Source: Lophium mytilinum
Taxonomy: Eukaryota; Ascomycota; Dothideomycetes; Mytilinidiales; Mytilinidiaceae
Direction: 5' to 3'
Assembly: GCA_010093605.1 (NCBI GenBank)
Contig: MU004196.1
Span: 1,317,454-1,381,453 of the forward strand
DNA: 64,000 nt
The position numbers and the translations under genes are program-made. Numbering within the stretch: position 1 is the stretch's first letter; the number at the start of each line of letters is the position of its first letter. This document shows positions 22,405 to 32,700 of this stretch, piece after piece. The notes beneath the pieces were generated by a model. The model was not told the DNA's origin. It saw only the letters and a program-made list of their open reading frames with translations, and searched no databases.

Positions 22405-23711
22405 GGTGGCGATGCTTGGGGGGGTGGGAGGGCGAGCAGTGGACTATGGGGGAAGTAGTGTGATTGAAGCCCGTGGAATGCGGGGAGGGGGAGTCTTTTT
22501 GATGATGCGGCGCAGTCGCACAAGTGCTGACGAGAGGTGCGGAGAATGTCCGTGGATGGGCCGGTAGACCCTGGCTTGCGATTTTAGTATGCAAGGGCCC
22601 AATTCTGGTGTTGCAAGGTTCTTGAGGTGATATTTAATGTGGGCTGCGGGACTGTGGCAGCTTGAGAGGTGAGGATTGCGGCGAGGGTGCACCCCTGTGA
22701 GGGGATTGGTTCACGATTCGAGGACGGTGAATGCAAACTTGAATCTGATACCGTACCTGGGGGACTATACTAGGCGACAAGACTATTCTTTTCTCAGTTG
22801 GTAGATGCGCCCAGCTGGTTTGGGTGTCGTGGTGTCGTGGTAGACGAAGATATTGAGGTCGGCGTTCGGCCAAGGCAATAAGGCATCAACATCAGCAACG
22901 TTGAGAACATTCCACCAAAGGGTAAATACTCCCCCGAAAGGAGCTAGCTGTGTCGAAAAAGGTTGTTCTTGACAGGTCCGTCGCTTTCCTCTGCTGAATC
23001 CGACCGTTAGTTCTGATGGTGTGGGATTGATGCGTATTCGCCTGACGGACTGATGAGCGGACTCTTAGGGTGCACGGGCTAGAGTCCGTGGGGCGCATTC
23101 TGTGACGTCGTCGTCCGATCCATGCGGGCGGGTCTTCCCGCACCGCTGGGTGACCCTGGCTTAGGCCTTCTTTGCACGTCGATCCATGGACCCTCTCCAT
23201 CCCTCCTTGCTTTTTGACTTCTAATATTATGCATCGATGAACCTCTATACGATGCGACTCGTTAGAAAGTGCTCTTTGGGGGAAATCAACCCAATTTCGA
23301 TGCTGCAGGATCTGTACACCGCCGGACACTTGCGACCCCTGAAGCAAGCGTAGCTATTACTGCAAACTAGTCTCCGGACCGCAGTGAATTTAGCACTCTG
23401 GAGCCATCACATCACAGAGCGCACTCTCACATGCGATGAGGATTTAACCCAGCTGTCGGAATTCGCTAGCCACGGACTCTGACGCTGCTGCACACCAAAG
23501 TCCGTGGGCCCGCATAAGTGCCGTCATTCGCAGGGATCGGACACGTAGATCTTCGGTACAAGGGTATCTGATCTTCTATTTCTGCCTGCATACTATGTAC
23601 AACATACACCCGTTCGGTACATCTCAGCCCGTCGTCTGAACCGCTGCGGTGCCTACCACATCTCTTTCATCCAATCCCCAATTATTAATCCTCCGCCGCA
23701 ACCTCCCCCAG
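22405..23711. other. Intergenic, no gene seen
   Basis: Holds the promoter of the monooxygenase and the 3' flank of the rhodopsin-family gene. Short open frames in the region lack domains. Confidence 0.5.
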
Positions 23712-24965
23712 TCACTTTCCTTCAAAATCATAGGTTGGCAGCCCCGAACCCCCCAGCCCACCCCGCTCCCGCTGCAGCTCCACGTCGTACCGGACGTGAA
23801 TCGCCTGGCTCATCGGCCGCGGCGCCTGCTTCTTCTGCGCTAGCTCCAGCGCCTGCTCGCTGTCGACGCCTACAATGCTGCTGCAGCGATTCAGCGATCG
23901 TTGCGAGTCCGCGCTCGAGTCCGTCGCTGAAGGCTTGGTCGCTGCGAACTGGCTCACTTTCGCCCGGGTGACGACTCCCCAGGCCTTTAGTAGTGGGCGG
24001 ACCGACGGCAGGCATGCGGCGATGAGCACGAAGTCGTTCTCGATGCTGTTCCATAGGCCGATGTGGAGGGCGCGCGTGTAGAGCTGGTTCAGGGTGGGGT
24101 CGCCGAGGAGGGTGGCGTTGGAGGAGACTTTCACGACGGCGAAGATGAAAGCACTGGGTGGGATTAGTTGGGACTTTGGGTGTTGGGGTTGAGAGGGGCT
24201 GCTTACGCTATGCCTAGGCTCATTAATCCGATGGTGCTAACCTTCTTCCACCGCGGTAGCTGTAGGTTCCAGATGACGAAGCCGGGGTAGATTGCGAATC
24301 CGAGATCCAAAGCTGCGGAGGAAGCTGCGCAACTGGATTAGTATGGTAAGCCAAAATGAGGAGTTGTACTTACAGCTTCCAACAAGCGCATAGATGATCT
24401 GCACATCTCGCGGCCAACACTTCGTCTCTGGATACTTATACGGGTTCCACTGTCCAGCGATCGGGTTGCACTGGACGAAGCAGATGAAGAACCCAGCAAT
24501 GCAGACAGCGAAGAGCCCAAGCGCCAGCGACAGGATTATCGTGCGCGTCCAAGGCTTCGGACGGAAGATCCGAATGAAGAGAAATGCTACGCCGACTTTC
24601 GGCAGCGTAACGCTAAGGAACGACCACGCGTCGGTGAAGACGCTCCAGAAGGTTGCGTCCGGGACGGTGTTGGGGAGGTTATTGGTATCGACTCGACTGG
24701 TTGCGCTGAGTGCGATTTGGAACGTGACCATCCGCACAACGTCGAAAACCTTCGCTCTGTTAGTACCGTGGCTCGTCTGGTAAGGAGGTAGAGGACTAAC
24801 CCACGAAACGGAAATGATGTAGTCCTCCCAGCCAGCAGCGGCCTCGGAGTAGAAAATCCGTGAAATTGTTCGCATGGCGAAGACAATTGTCGCGATGATA
24901 AAGAATGGCCAGGCCGCCGCCGTGGCTTGGTTGATGAAATGATTGAGATCAGTAAAATCATCCAT
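23712..24965 (-). CDS. Fungal rhodopsin-domain integral membrane protein (7-TM, Pth11-like group)
   Basis: Four exons on the minus strand: 24965-24801, 24749-24374, 24324-24207, 24153-23712, with introns of 51, 49 and 53 bp. The spliced product is 366 residues. It starts 'MDDFTDLNHFINQATAAAWP' and has a first helix 'FFIIATIVFAMRTISRIF', then further helices including 'LALGLFAVCIAGFFICFVQC' and, after the third junction, 'LDLGFAIYPGFVIWNLQLP'. The Cys-containing 'QCNPIAGQWNPYKYPETKCW' loop and the 'LQLPRWKK' end of a helix are typical of the fungal rhodopsin-domain family seen in Pth11-like proteins. No CFEM domain is present. The C-terminal tail of about 100 residues is Ser- and Ala-rich and cytoplasmic. 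A receptor or sensor role is assumed for the family, not shown. It diverges from the NRPS-like gene with 510 bp between start codons. Confidence 0.85.
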
Positions 24966-25475
24966 CTTGGCGGTTGTGGCTCAAAGGCGGAGGCTAATGA
25001 GTGTTGAGTGTTGAAAGGGAGTTGCGAAAACCGAAGCGACTTTAGGATTGTCAACCGCCACCATCATCGACATATATGCGAAAGGTCGGGCTCCGGAGCT
25101 GCAGGGCTGAGCGGGAAGAGTGGGCTCGAAAAGCCTATCAGGGCTTGCCCGGAGAAATGTTCCATAAGCAGCGAATCACTACGCAGGTACGACCTCCACT
25201 ACACCACCGGACATCGATTTGGTCAGCCCCGTTTGGACTTGACGTAGTCGGAGTCCGTTAATTGTCAACCACCCCCACAGAACAGCCCGCTACCTCGGTC
25301 TATGAAGTTTTGTGTATAGGTATTTTCAAACATGTCTGAGAGATCGGTATTGTTGAGGCTCCGATGGCATTATTCAACGGAGCCTCACGGATGTTTAAAA
25401 GCACATCTACTGCAACCTCCTCTCAATGCACAATGCAACCAGCTGTCAAAAGCAGGAAGATAAAATCATCTCATC
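24966..25475. promoter_or_regulatory. Divergent promoter between rhodopsin-family and NRPS-like genes
   Basis: Only 510 bp separate the two start codons. A perfect 9 bp inverted repeat GAGGCTCCG (25355-25363) / CGGAGCCTC (25378-25386), 14 bp apart, lies about 90 bp before the NRPS-like ATG. It contains CCG and CGG triplets, as Zn2Cys6 regulators bind. A 10 bp palindrome GCTCCGGAGC lies near 25090. Both share the core GGCTCCG. Function is inferred. Confidence 0.4.
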
Positions 25476-28463
25476 ATGTCAGTCCTTACTGTTGAACCAC
25501 GTCTTGAAGCTTTACTGGACCAGTGCGCGGACGGTCAGGCTGGCGTCATCCTCTACACAACAGAAAATTACCCACCCGAATACCTAAGTTATCGGGAGCT
25601 TCGCAATGAAGCATCACTCAAAGCCATCTGTCTTCGAAACTACCATGGCGTCGTCCCTGGTCGGATTGTTTTGGTCCACTTCCACAGCCACCGCGAGAAC
25701 ATGATCTGGTTTTGGGCCAGTATCCTGGCGGGCTGCGTTCCAGCCATGTCCACGCCCTTCGTCAACAACCCTGAAGGTCGCGCATCTCACTTGGCACATT
25801 TGCATCGCTTGCTTCTGGACCCAATCGTTATCACCTCTCAAGATCTGTTGAGCACTGATTTTGCGGACAACACACTCCTCCGTTGCGTGTCAGCTGAAGT
25901 CATAGAGACGCTCGAGCCTAAGGAAGTCGCCGGTGCCTCCCCTCATGGCTCACACGAAGACAACGTTGATAGCTTTCCTGAGGCATCCTTCGAATCGATC
26001 ATTTCTACGCCTGCCTCAAGCAGGGACGATGACGCAAATAGTTCAAATTCCTCCCAACACGGGCCGACTTCCGAACACGACACTGATTCAAGCTATGGAG
26101 CAAGCGTTAGTTCTGCTAGTAGCGTTCATCATGACGAAACCGATAAGGATGCGCATGAGGAAAGAGAATCCGGCGTAGACGATTTCACTTCTTTGGAAGG
26201 TGTTGCTGCGTTGATGCTCACGTCCGGAAGCACAGGCGCCGCCAAAGCAGTATGCTTGAGCCACGAGCAGATGTTGACAGCATGTACGGGAAAGCTACGC
26301 CACATGCCCTTAGCACAGGGCGCCGTTGTGCTGAACTGGATCGGACTTGATCACGTCGGCAGCCTGACGGAGCTCCACCTTACTGCCATGATCGCGGGAT
26401 GTGATCAAGTCTATGTGCCCACGGCTGAGGTGATCGCCGACCCGCTTCTCTTCCTACGCCTCCTTTCAAAGCACCGCGTCGCCAGGACATTTGCGCCCAA
26501 TTTCATGATAGCCAAGCTGCTGCAGCTGCTAGATACCTCAACAGCAGCCGACACGCACGGAATCGATCTTCAAGAGCTGCTCTACCTGATCTCTGGTGGC
26601 GAACCAAATAGTGTCAGTACTTGCGTTCAGATGTCGGCGCATCTCCAAACTCTCCGTGCTCCCACGACGACCACCATTACGCCTGGCTTCGGCATGACAG
26701 AAACGTGCGCTGGCTCGATATACAGCCGGACGTGTCCTGAGATTGACGTACAGACTGCAACCGAGTTCACGGCTCTGGGCACGTGTGTGCCTGGCATCGA
26801 GATGCGCGTCAACAACGGCGGCCTCGAAGTCCGCGGCCCTATAGTTTTCCAGCGCTACTTCAACAACGCCAAAGCGACCCAAGAGGCTTTTACTGATGAC
26901 GGCTGGTTCCGCACAGGCGATACGGCCACGATCGACGCGTCTGAGACTCTACGGCTGGTAGGACGCTCGAAGGACCTTATTATCGTGAACGGCGTCAAGT
27001 ACCTCCCTCACGAGCTGGAGACAGCCATCGACCAGACCGATATTGCGGGCGTGGCTCTCTCCAGCGTCGTGTGCTTCGCCTACCGTCCGGTGGGTGCTAG
27101 TACGGAGAATATCCAGATCGTCTATCAACGCGATTATGAGGCGAATGACAGCAAGGCGCGGAGGGATGCACTGCAGGCCGTCGTTCGCACCGTACTCTTG
27201 TTTGCGGGCGCGCGACCGCATGTGTTGCCGTTGGCTCCTGGGCGTCTAGAGCGGTCCACGCTTGGGAAGCTGTCTCGTTCAAAGGTTCGGGCGTCGTTCC
27301 TAAACGGGGAATACCAAGACGAAGCCGACATCGACACCCAAGTGCTGCAAGCACATCGAGAAGAGCACGTAGCCGAACCTGGCAACGCCATGGAGCAAAA
27401 GTTAATGAGCGTCTTCCACGATCTCGGCGTCACATCATGCTCAATCGACATCGACACCCCCCTCCTCGACACCGGCGTGACCTCCATCGACCTCATCCGC
27501 TTCAAACGCCTAGCCGAGAAGGCGTTCGACATCAAAGACATCCCCATCATCACCATTATGACGCACAGCACCATCCGCACCCTCGCCGCCGCCATCGACT
27601 CTCTCAACACCCCCGAACCCCCCGCCCCCTACAACCCCCTCATAAGCCTCCAGCCTCACGGTGACGAAACGCCGCTCTTCCTCCTCCACCCCGGCATCGG
27701 CGAAATGCTCGTCTTCCTCAGCCTCGTCCCCTACTTCCCCAACCGCCCCATCCACGCCTTCCGCGCCCGCGGCCTCGCCGCCAACGAAACCCCCTTCACG
27801 AGCCTCGACGAGGTCGTCACCACCTACCATGCCGCGCTCAAACGCACGCAGCCCCACGGCCCCTACGCCCTCGCCGGCTACTCCTACGGCAGCATGCTCG
27901 CGTTCGAGATCGCGAAGCGCCTCGAAGCCGCCGGCGACCGCGTCGCGTTCCTCGGCTCGTTCAACCTGCCGCCGCATATCCAGACAAGAATGCGGAGGCT
28001 AGATTGGACGGCGGGGCTGCTGCATATCGCGCATTTCTGCGCTATCATCTCGGAAGCGCGGTCCGAGGAACTCCTGCCCGCGCTAAGGCCGCTGCCGCAT
28101 GGGCAGCAGGTGGAGACGTTGCTGGCGGAGAGCGATGAGCAGAGGTGTAGGGATTTGGCGCTGACGCGGGATGGGTTGGAGAATTGGACGGATGTGTCGT
28201 GGTCGCTGCAGAAGATTGGGTGGGAGTATGAGCCTGGGGGGGAGGTAGAGGGGATGGATGTGTTTTATTGCCAGCCGTTGAAGGATGTGGCGAGTAGTAG
28301 GGTGGAGTATAGGGAGGTGCATTTGGAGCGGTGGAGGGATTTTGTAAGGGGGGAGGTGAGGTTCTGCGAGGTGGCGGGGGAGCATTATACTATGATTGGG
28401 CCGGAGCATGTGGGAGGGTTTCAGGGGAGTTTGAAGAGGGCGTTGGAGGGGAGGGGGTTGTAG
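25476..28463 (+). CDS. NRPS-like enzyme with A-T-TE domains
   Basis: Single exon, 995 residues. The adenylation domain covers about 1-600, with 'LMLTSGSTGAAKAV' (about 245-258), 'GFGMTETCAG' (about 405-415), 'GWFRTGDTA' (about 476) and 'VNGVKYLPHELE' (about 508). A thiolation domain follows, with the phosphopantetheine Ser about 670 in 'LLDTGVTSIDL'. A type I thioesterase follows, with nucleophile about Ser803 in 'AGYSYGSM'. There is no condensation domain, so it resembles the A-T-TE synthetases that activate aryl or alpha-keto acids and release dimers (quinones, furanones), rather than peptide makers. Between the early A motifs and the P-loop it carries an unusual Ser/Asp/His-rich insert (about 165-240). 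It diverges from the rhodopsin-family gene and lies near a Baeyer-Villiger monooxygenase, suggesting a small pathway. The substrate is unknown. Confidence 0.9.
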   Translation: MSVLTVEPRLEALLDQCADGQAGVILYTTENYPPEYLSYRELRNEASLKAICLRNYHGVVPGRIVLVHFHSHRENMIWFWASILAGCVPAMSTPFVNNPEGRASHLAHLHRLLLDPIVITSQDLLSTDFADNTLLRCVSAEVIETLEPKEVAGASPHGSHEDNVDSFPEASFESIISTPASSRDDDANSSNSSQHGPTSEHDTDSSYGASVSSASSVHHDETDKDAHEERESGVDDFTSLEGVAALMLTSGSTGAAKAVCLSHEQMLTACTGKLRHMPLAQGAVVLNWIGLDHVGSLTELHLTAMIAGCDQVYVPTAEVIADPLLFLRLLSKHRVARTFAPNFMIAKLLQLLDTSTAADTHGIDLQELLYLISGGEPNSVSTCVQMSAHLQTLRAPTTTTITPGFGMTETCAGSIYSRTCPEIDVQTATEFTALGTCVPGIEMRVNNGGLEVRGPIVFQRYFNNAKATQEAFTDDGWFRTGDTATIDASETLRLVGRSKDLIIVNGVKYLPHELETAIDQTDIAGVALSSVVCFAYRPVGASTENIQIVYQRDYEANDSKARRDALQAVVRTVLLFAGARPHVLPLAPGRLERSTLGKLSRSKVRASFLNGEYQDEADIDTQVLQAHREEHVAEPGNAMEQKLMSVFHDLGVTSCSIDIDTPLLDTGVTSIDLIRFKRLAEKAFDIKDIPIITIMTHSTIRTLAAAIDSLNTPEPPAPYNPLISLQPHGDETPLFLLHPGIGEMLVFLSLVPYFPNRPIHAFRARGLAANETPFTSLDEVVTTYHAALKRTQPHGPYALAGYSYGSMLAFEIAKRLEAAGDRVAFLGSFNLPPHIQTRMRRLDWTAGLLHIAHFCAIISEARSEELLPALRPLPHGQQVETLLAESDEQRCRDLALTRDGLENWTDVSWSLQKIGWEYEPGGEVEGMDVFYCQPLKDVASSRVEYREVHLERWRDFVRGEVRFCEVAGEHYTMIGPEHVGGFQGSLKRALEGRGL

Positions 28464-29546
28464 TGCTTGCCATTGGCGGTCGGAAGTGTTGTATGACAAA
28501 CAAGCTGGCTGAGGTCCTCCTGGTGGTGGCGTTATGGGAGGTAGAGTTGGTTTGAGTTGTATGATAACAGCGTGCAACTTGTCGCATCTTTTTGGAAATT
28601 CTCAAATACAATCCATACTTCTACGCATTAAGAATAGCGCTTCTATTAGACGAGTCCAGAACCCGCTAGCTAGGGCACTCCCCACAGAGGTGTCATGTGA
28701 GCAAGACTTAAGCCAGATTAATAAGATATACCTGAGCAACTTCTTGCATCTGCTTGCAGCATCCCAAAAAGAATGTAAAGCTCTACAGGGTGGGAACAGG
28801 GCCAGTTCAGCTGACCAAAGACGTGCTAGCTGGAGCGCAAAACACCAAGGAAAAGTGATCCGCCAAAAACAGGGAACCACAATGCTGCAGAACGATTGCG
28901 ACTACCATGCAGAAGCAGGGTAGATGGGTTCCATAATTTCAATATCTCTTCTTGTGGAAGTATCTAGACGGCTGATGGATTCGTGGAAGTTGCTTACCCT
29001 AACCACCGTAGATGCTGTCTTAGCAGCGTGCATGTAGCTAGGGTCGTATATGTAGCCTTCCAGGGGGGGCACTTTGATCCCCGAGATGGACTTTTCATCC
29101 TTCACAGGAAGGCTATGTGGTACGCCCAAAATATAGTACAAGTACGTCCAATTAAACGAAAGCGGGTTTTCCTTGTATTTGTGTCTTCAAAGAGGTTCTA
29201 CAGTCTATTTTCGACGATGCCGACTTTCCATCCAAAAAGCTGATCTAATTCCAGATTCTAGCCGTCGCAGTGCCTTCACAACAAATACCATCAATCAACA
29301 CAATGTATATATTAACAGTGTCTCCTTACGGCTCATTGTCAAATTTCCATGTCGACATTGTATACAGGTTGTCCCTTCACAGTGTGTCTACAATGAATAG
29401 ATATATATTGCGGAAAATCCCCTCTTCTAATTCTCCCCGCAAACTTTCTAAGACTCGTGCTCTGCTGCAACTGTTTTTCAGAACCCGCAGACCCCGTCTT
29501 GGAAAACACCGACCACACCCGTCTACGATCGCTTCCAACCACTAGC
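28464..29546. other. Intergenic with one possible decayed exon on the minus strand
   Basis: No full gene. The stretch 28998-29180 on the minus strand looks coding (see that entry); the rest shows nothing. It holds the 3' flank of the NRPS-like gene and the promoter of the AAA ATPase. Confidence 0.5.
28998..29180 (-). pseudogene. Isolated coding-like fragment, unrecognised
   Basis: The minus strand from about 29180 reads as a well-composed peptide including 'WTYLYYILGVPHSLPVKDE' and 'GYIYDPSYMHAAKTAS', then a GTAAGC donor-like site at 28997. No start codon, partner exon or complete frame could be found. The 'PH..P..DE..I.GI.VP' run is loosely like the cytochrome P450 region before the heme loop, but the match is weak. 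It may be the relic of a gene lost from the neighbouring metabolic group. Confidence 0.25.
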
Positions 29547-31676
29547 ATGTTCCCGAACATGCTTCACAACCCTGGTCTAGGTACCGCTTTCCAAAAGACC
29601 TTCCCGCCCCAGCTCCTTCGTAGTGATGCTGGCGTTTCCGATTTCATATCTCTGGCTGCCATCTCAGTCCCCTTTGAGATTCCTGCGATATTCGGCCCAC
29701 TGTACCGCGTCCTTTCGGTCATGGCTCTGCGTGCATTCCGATTCGATATTCGGTCCCCCATCATGAAAGCTTTGTTCGTTGCTGGTGTCGTCCAAGGTAC
29801 CATCGTAGGCTGGAGCTACCTGAAACCCTCCCTCATCGACTGGTTCACGTCCACCATCTCGCTCCCGCATACGAACCTGGCTCAACGCCACGTCAAGTCC
29901 TGGATGAAGCAAAATCTTCCCCTCACACGCGATCGTCACGTTGAAGTCTTTACTGAGGACGATGATATTCACGATGATCAAGAAGATGGCTACCGCAACC
30001 CATTCGTAGACATCCCTGCCGTTACGAAGACGAAGGAAGTGCACGAGGTCTCCTACAAACTCCCGACTTCCCGCTTTTTCTGGCACCGCCGTCGTCTATT
30101 CTACTACACGACTTCAACCCACCAGCGGACCAACACAATTACCAGCGCTAAGGGCGATGTCACTCAAGCCCCGAGCGGCGAACCGGAGGTTAAGTTGGTC
30201 TTGATGACTCTCGGTCGCTCACTTACCCCGCTGCGTAGCTTCTTACACGAATGCAAGAAGCAACATGAGGCAAGCGTCGACAACACGACCATCTCTTACA
30301 GCCGCACAGAGATGAGCCAGCACTGGGGTATGTCGCACGAACGACCCAGCCGCCCCTTATCTACCATCGACCTCGATGAGAAGCTTAAAACCGCTCTCGT
30401 CGCCGACATCAACGAATATCTGAGCCCCCTGCGCGCAAAATGGTACTCAGATCGGGGTATCCCATATCGCCGCGGATTTTTATTTCACGGCCCCCCTGGG
30501 TGCGGCAAAACCTCCATGGCAAAAGCACTAGCTGGCCACTTCCACCTCCCGCTCTTCTCAACCAGCCTCAGCCGGAACATGACTGAGGGAACCCTCGAAA
30601 GCCTGTTTCGCCAACTCCCCAAGCGCTGCATCGTCCTCCTCGAAGACATCGACTCCGCTGGCATCCAGCGCGAGGAGATGAAGCAAGTGGTCCCCGAACA
30701 GCCCCTACTTCAAGCCCAAGCGCAGCAGCCAGAGCATTACGGTTACGGCATGCCGTCTTCTGGGTATAGAGAACTAGCGCGGGCAGTGCATAATTTACCA
30801 CCCGGCTCGCTATTCGGCCCCCAAGGACTTCAAGCTCAGTCAAGCCGGGTGGGTGTCAGCCTTAGCTGCTTGCTGAATGTCATTGACGGGCCGAATTCTG
30901 AAGAAGGCCGCGTGCTGATTATGACTACCAATACCCCCGAGAGTCTCGATCGTGCGCTCATCCGGCCTGGCCGGATCGATATGCAGGTCTTCTTCGGCCC
31001 TGTCTCCCGCAAGGTGGCTGCGAGCATCTTCCGGCGCATGTACATGCTTGATACACCACCTTCTGGTGTGATCGACAAGAAGCAGGAAGAAGAACTCGCT
31101 GAGCAAGCCGATTCGTTCGCTGCACACGTTCCCGAGCTGAAGTTCACCCCCGCTGAGGTTCAGACGTTCCTGACTATGCACCGCACGCCAGAGCAAGCGA
31201 TCGCCGGCGCTCAAGACTGGGTTGATAAACTCCTGGTCTCGAAGGAGAAGGGTCTCAACGTTATTACTGGCGAGACGGATACACCTGGCGATTCGTCGTC
31301 CAATGGTTCTGACACCGATGGCTCTGAAACTGGTGGCTCCGACACTGACGTCTCTGACACTGAAGAGCCACCTAAGAAGGCGGATCGCGAACCCGATGTG
31401 CACAACCTCCTAAGCTCGGCGCTCCACCGCATCGCGGTGCTTGAAGAGCGTGCCTCGCCACCAGCTCTGCGTTCGGACTCCTCCGACGAGACAATGGTGG
31501 ATGAAGTGTGGCAGACGCCTCTTGGAACCCCAGGACCTCGTCGACTTTCCGACGGAGAGTATGCCGATGGCTCTGATGACGAGGATGAGGGGCATTGGAT
31601 GCGCCCTCCACCAATGACTGCTGAAGAAGAAGAGGCGGAGTACGGTGATGGTCCGGTTCATGTCCCCTCGGCGTAA
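29547..31676 (+). CDS. Bcs1-like AAA ATPase, probably mitochondrial or membrane bound
   Basis: Single exon, 709 residues from ATG 29547; the frame is open another 90 bp upstream but without an ATG. The N-terminal part has hydrophobic segments ('IMKALFVAGVVQGTIVGW', about 70-87) and a Bcs1_N-like region ('LVLMTLGRSLTPLRSFL'). The AAA module shows Walker A 'GPPGCGKT' (about 315-322), Walker B 'CIVLLEDIDSA' (about 361-371) and 'LIMTTNTPESLDRALIRPGRID' with sensor and arginine residues. A 60-residue Gln-rich insert separates Walker B from sensor 1. Yeast Bcs1 puts the Rieske protein into complex III, but fungi have many divergent paralogues, so that exact job is not implied. The C-terminus has acidic Ser/Asp/Thr/Glu repeats ('SDTDGSETGGSDTDVSDTEE') and an acidic tail that Bcs1 proper lacks. 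Confidence 0.88.
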   Translation: MFPNMLHNPGLGTAFQKTFPPQLLRSDAGVSDFISLAAISVPFEIPAIFGPLYRVLSVMALRAFRFDIRSPIMKALFVAGVVQGTIVGWSYLKPSLIDWFTSTISLPHTNLAQRHVKSWMKQNLPLTRDRHVEVFTEDDDIHDDQEDGYRNPFVDIPAVTKTKEVHEVSYKLPTSRFFWHRRRLFYYTTSTHQRTNTITSAKGDVTQAPSGEPEVKLVLMTLGRSLTPLRSFLHECKKQHEASVDNTTISYSRTEMSQHWGMSHERPSRPLSTIDLDEKLKTALVADINEYLSPLRAKWYSDRGIPYRRGFLFHGPPGCGKTSMAKALAGHFHLPLFSTSLSRNMTEGTLESLFRQLPKRCIVLLEDIDSAGIQREEMKQVVPEQPLLQAQAQQPEHYGYGMPSSGYRELARAVHNLPPGSLFGPQGLQAQSSRVGVSLSCLLNVIDGPNSEEGRVLIMTTNTPESLDRALIRPGRIDMQVFFGPVSRKVAASIFRRMYMLDTPPSGVIDKKQEEELAEQADSFAAHVPELKFTPAEVQTFLTMHRTPEQAIAGAQDWVDKLLVSKEKGLNVITGETDTPGDSSSNGSDTDGSETGGSDTDVSDTEEPPKKADREPDVHNLLSSALHRIAVLEERASPPALRSDSSDETMVDEVWQTPLGTPGPRRLSDGEYADGSDDEDEGHWMRPPPMTAEEEEAEYGDGPVHVPSA

Positions 31677-32700
31677 ATCGTCCTAATGCTGTAACCTCCT
31701 TCTTGAACTATGACGCCTTGTCGTTAGAGTTGAGTAGAAGGTTCTTTGAGGAGCGATGGTAGAGATTGCCACACTCCGTTAACTTTTCTTTCCTCTGAGG
31801 TGTTTGATACCTCAATCTACTAGATGAATGAAAACTCCGTATCATAACCTTTGATTTGCTTGCTGTGAAGTGTGAATTCTGATTCCTTGCTTATTTACCA
31901 TTGATAGCGTAGAGACCTTGAAACAGGTGTCTACAGCTTATAATTATGACCATGCTTTACCACCGTCTGTAGTCCTTCAAAACACTTTTGGAATGTGAAC
32001 GAGATGGAGAATACCGAACCGCTCAATGGAGTTGTTGGAGCCACGGGCAAGGAAAACTTCTTGGTCCTTAGCGTTTATCTTATAATAAAGGAAGTCGCGC
32101 TCAGATACACTTTGGACCTTTCATTGAATGAAAGCAGTAGATCGAAGAACTTCTAGTCGAGGGTACTGCTCACGCAGACAACTCGCTGTTGACAACGAGT
32201 TCCGTCGGGAAGTACGAGATGGGACGAGAAGCTGAATTTCTAAACAATGTGAGCACACAGAGCACATTGTCGTTGAGTTCTGGCACGGCCGTGCAAGGTA
32301 CCCTGATTCCTCCTTGTGAACATGTCAAAACTTTGCACTGAAACGTCTATTGAATTCGCGTATGATAGCCACTGAGGCACTCCGAGCAGCGGCAAACTAG
32401 TGCACACAGCACACCCACTGTACACCCCCCGCTCATCATCCACCTGCAGCAAGCCCTCTTAGCCCCACTCTAGGCAGAAGCTTGCCCGGCTTGTACGGCC
32501 TGTGGCCGGCTATAAGCGAAGTGACGTATTCGGTTAGCGCGGCCCACACAGTCTTTCTTATCTGCAGCTCCACAACAACCCTCTTCCTCTCCACAACACC
32601 CCTCTCGACACCAGCAGCGAACTGCATCAAGAAGCACTTCTGCAGGTAAGCTCCCCTATCACCGTGACTCGCATAGGATGGTTGCTGATTCGTCTACTAG
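31677..32700. other. Intergenic, no gene seen
   Basis: AT content is higher than in the flanking genes. The last 150 bp contain an intron-like block (GTAAG at 32646 to CTACTAG at 32700) that would belong to the 5' part of the RBM39-like copy. Confidence 0.45.

Noticed and set aside
20885-22594. Long open frames antisense or out of frame to the Baeyer-Villiger monooxygenase gene
   Set aside because: Arg/Pro/His-rich shadows produced by high third-position GC of the real gene.
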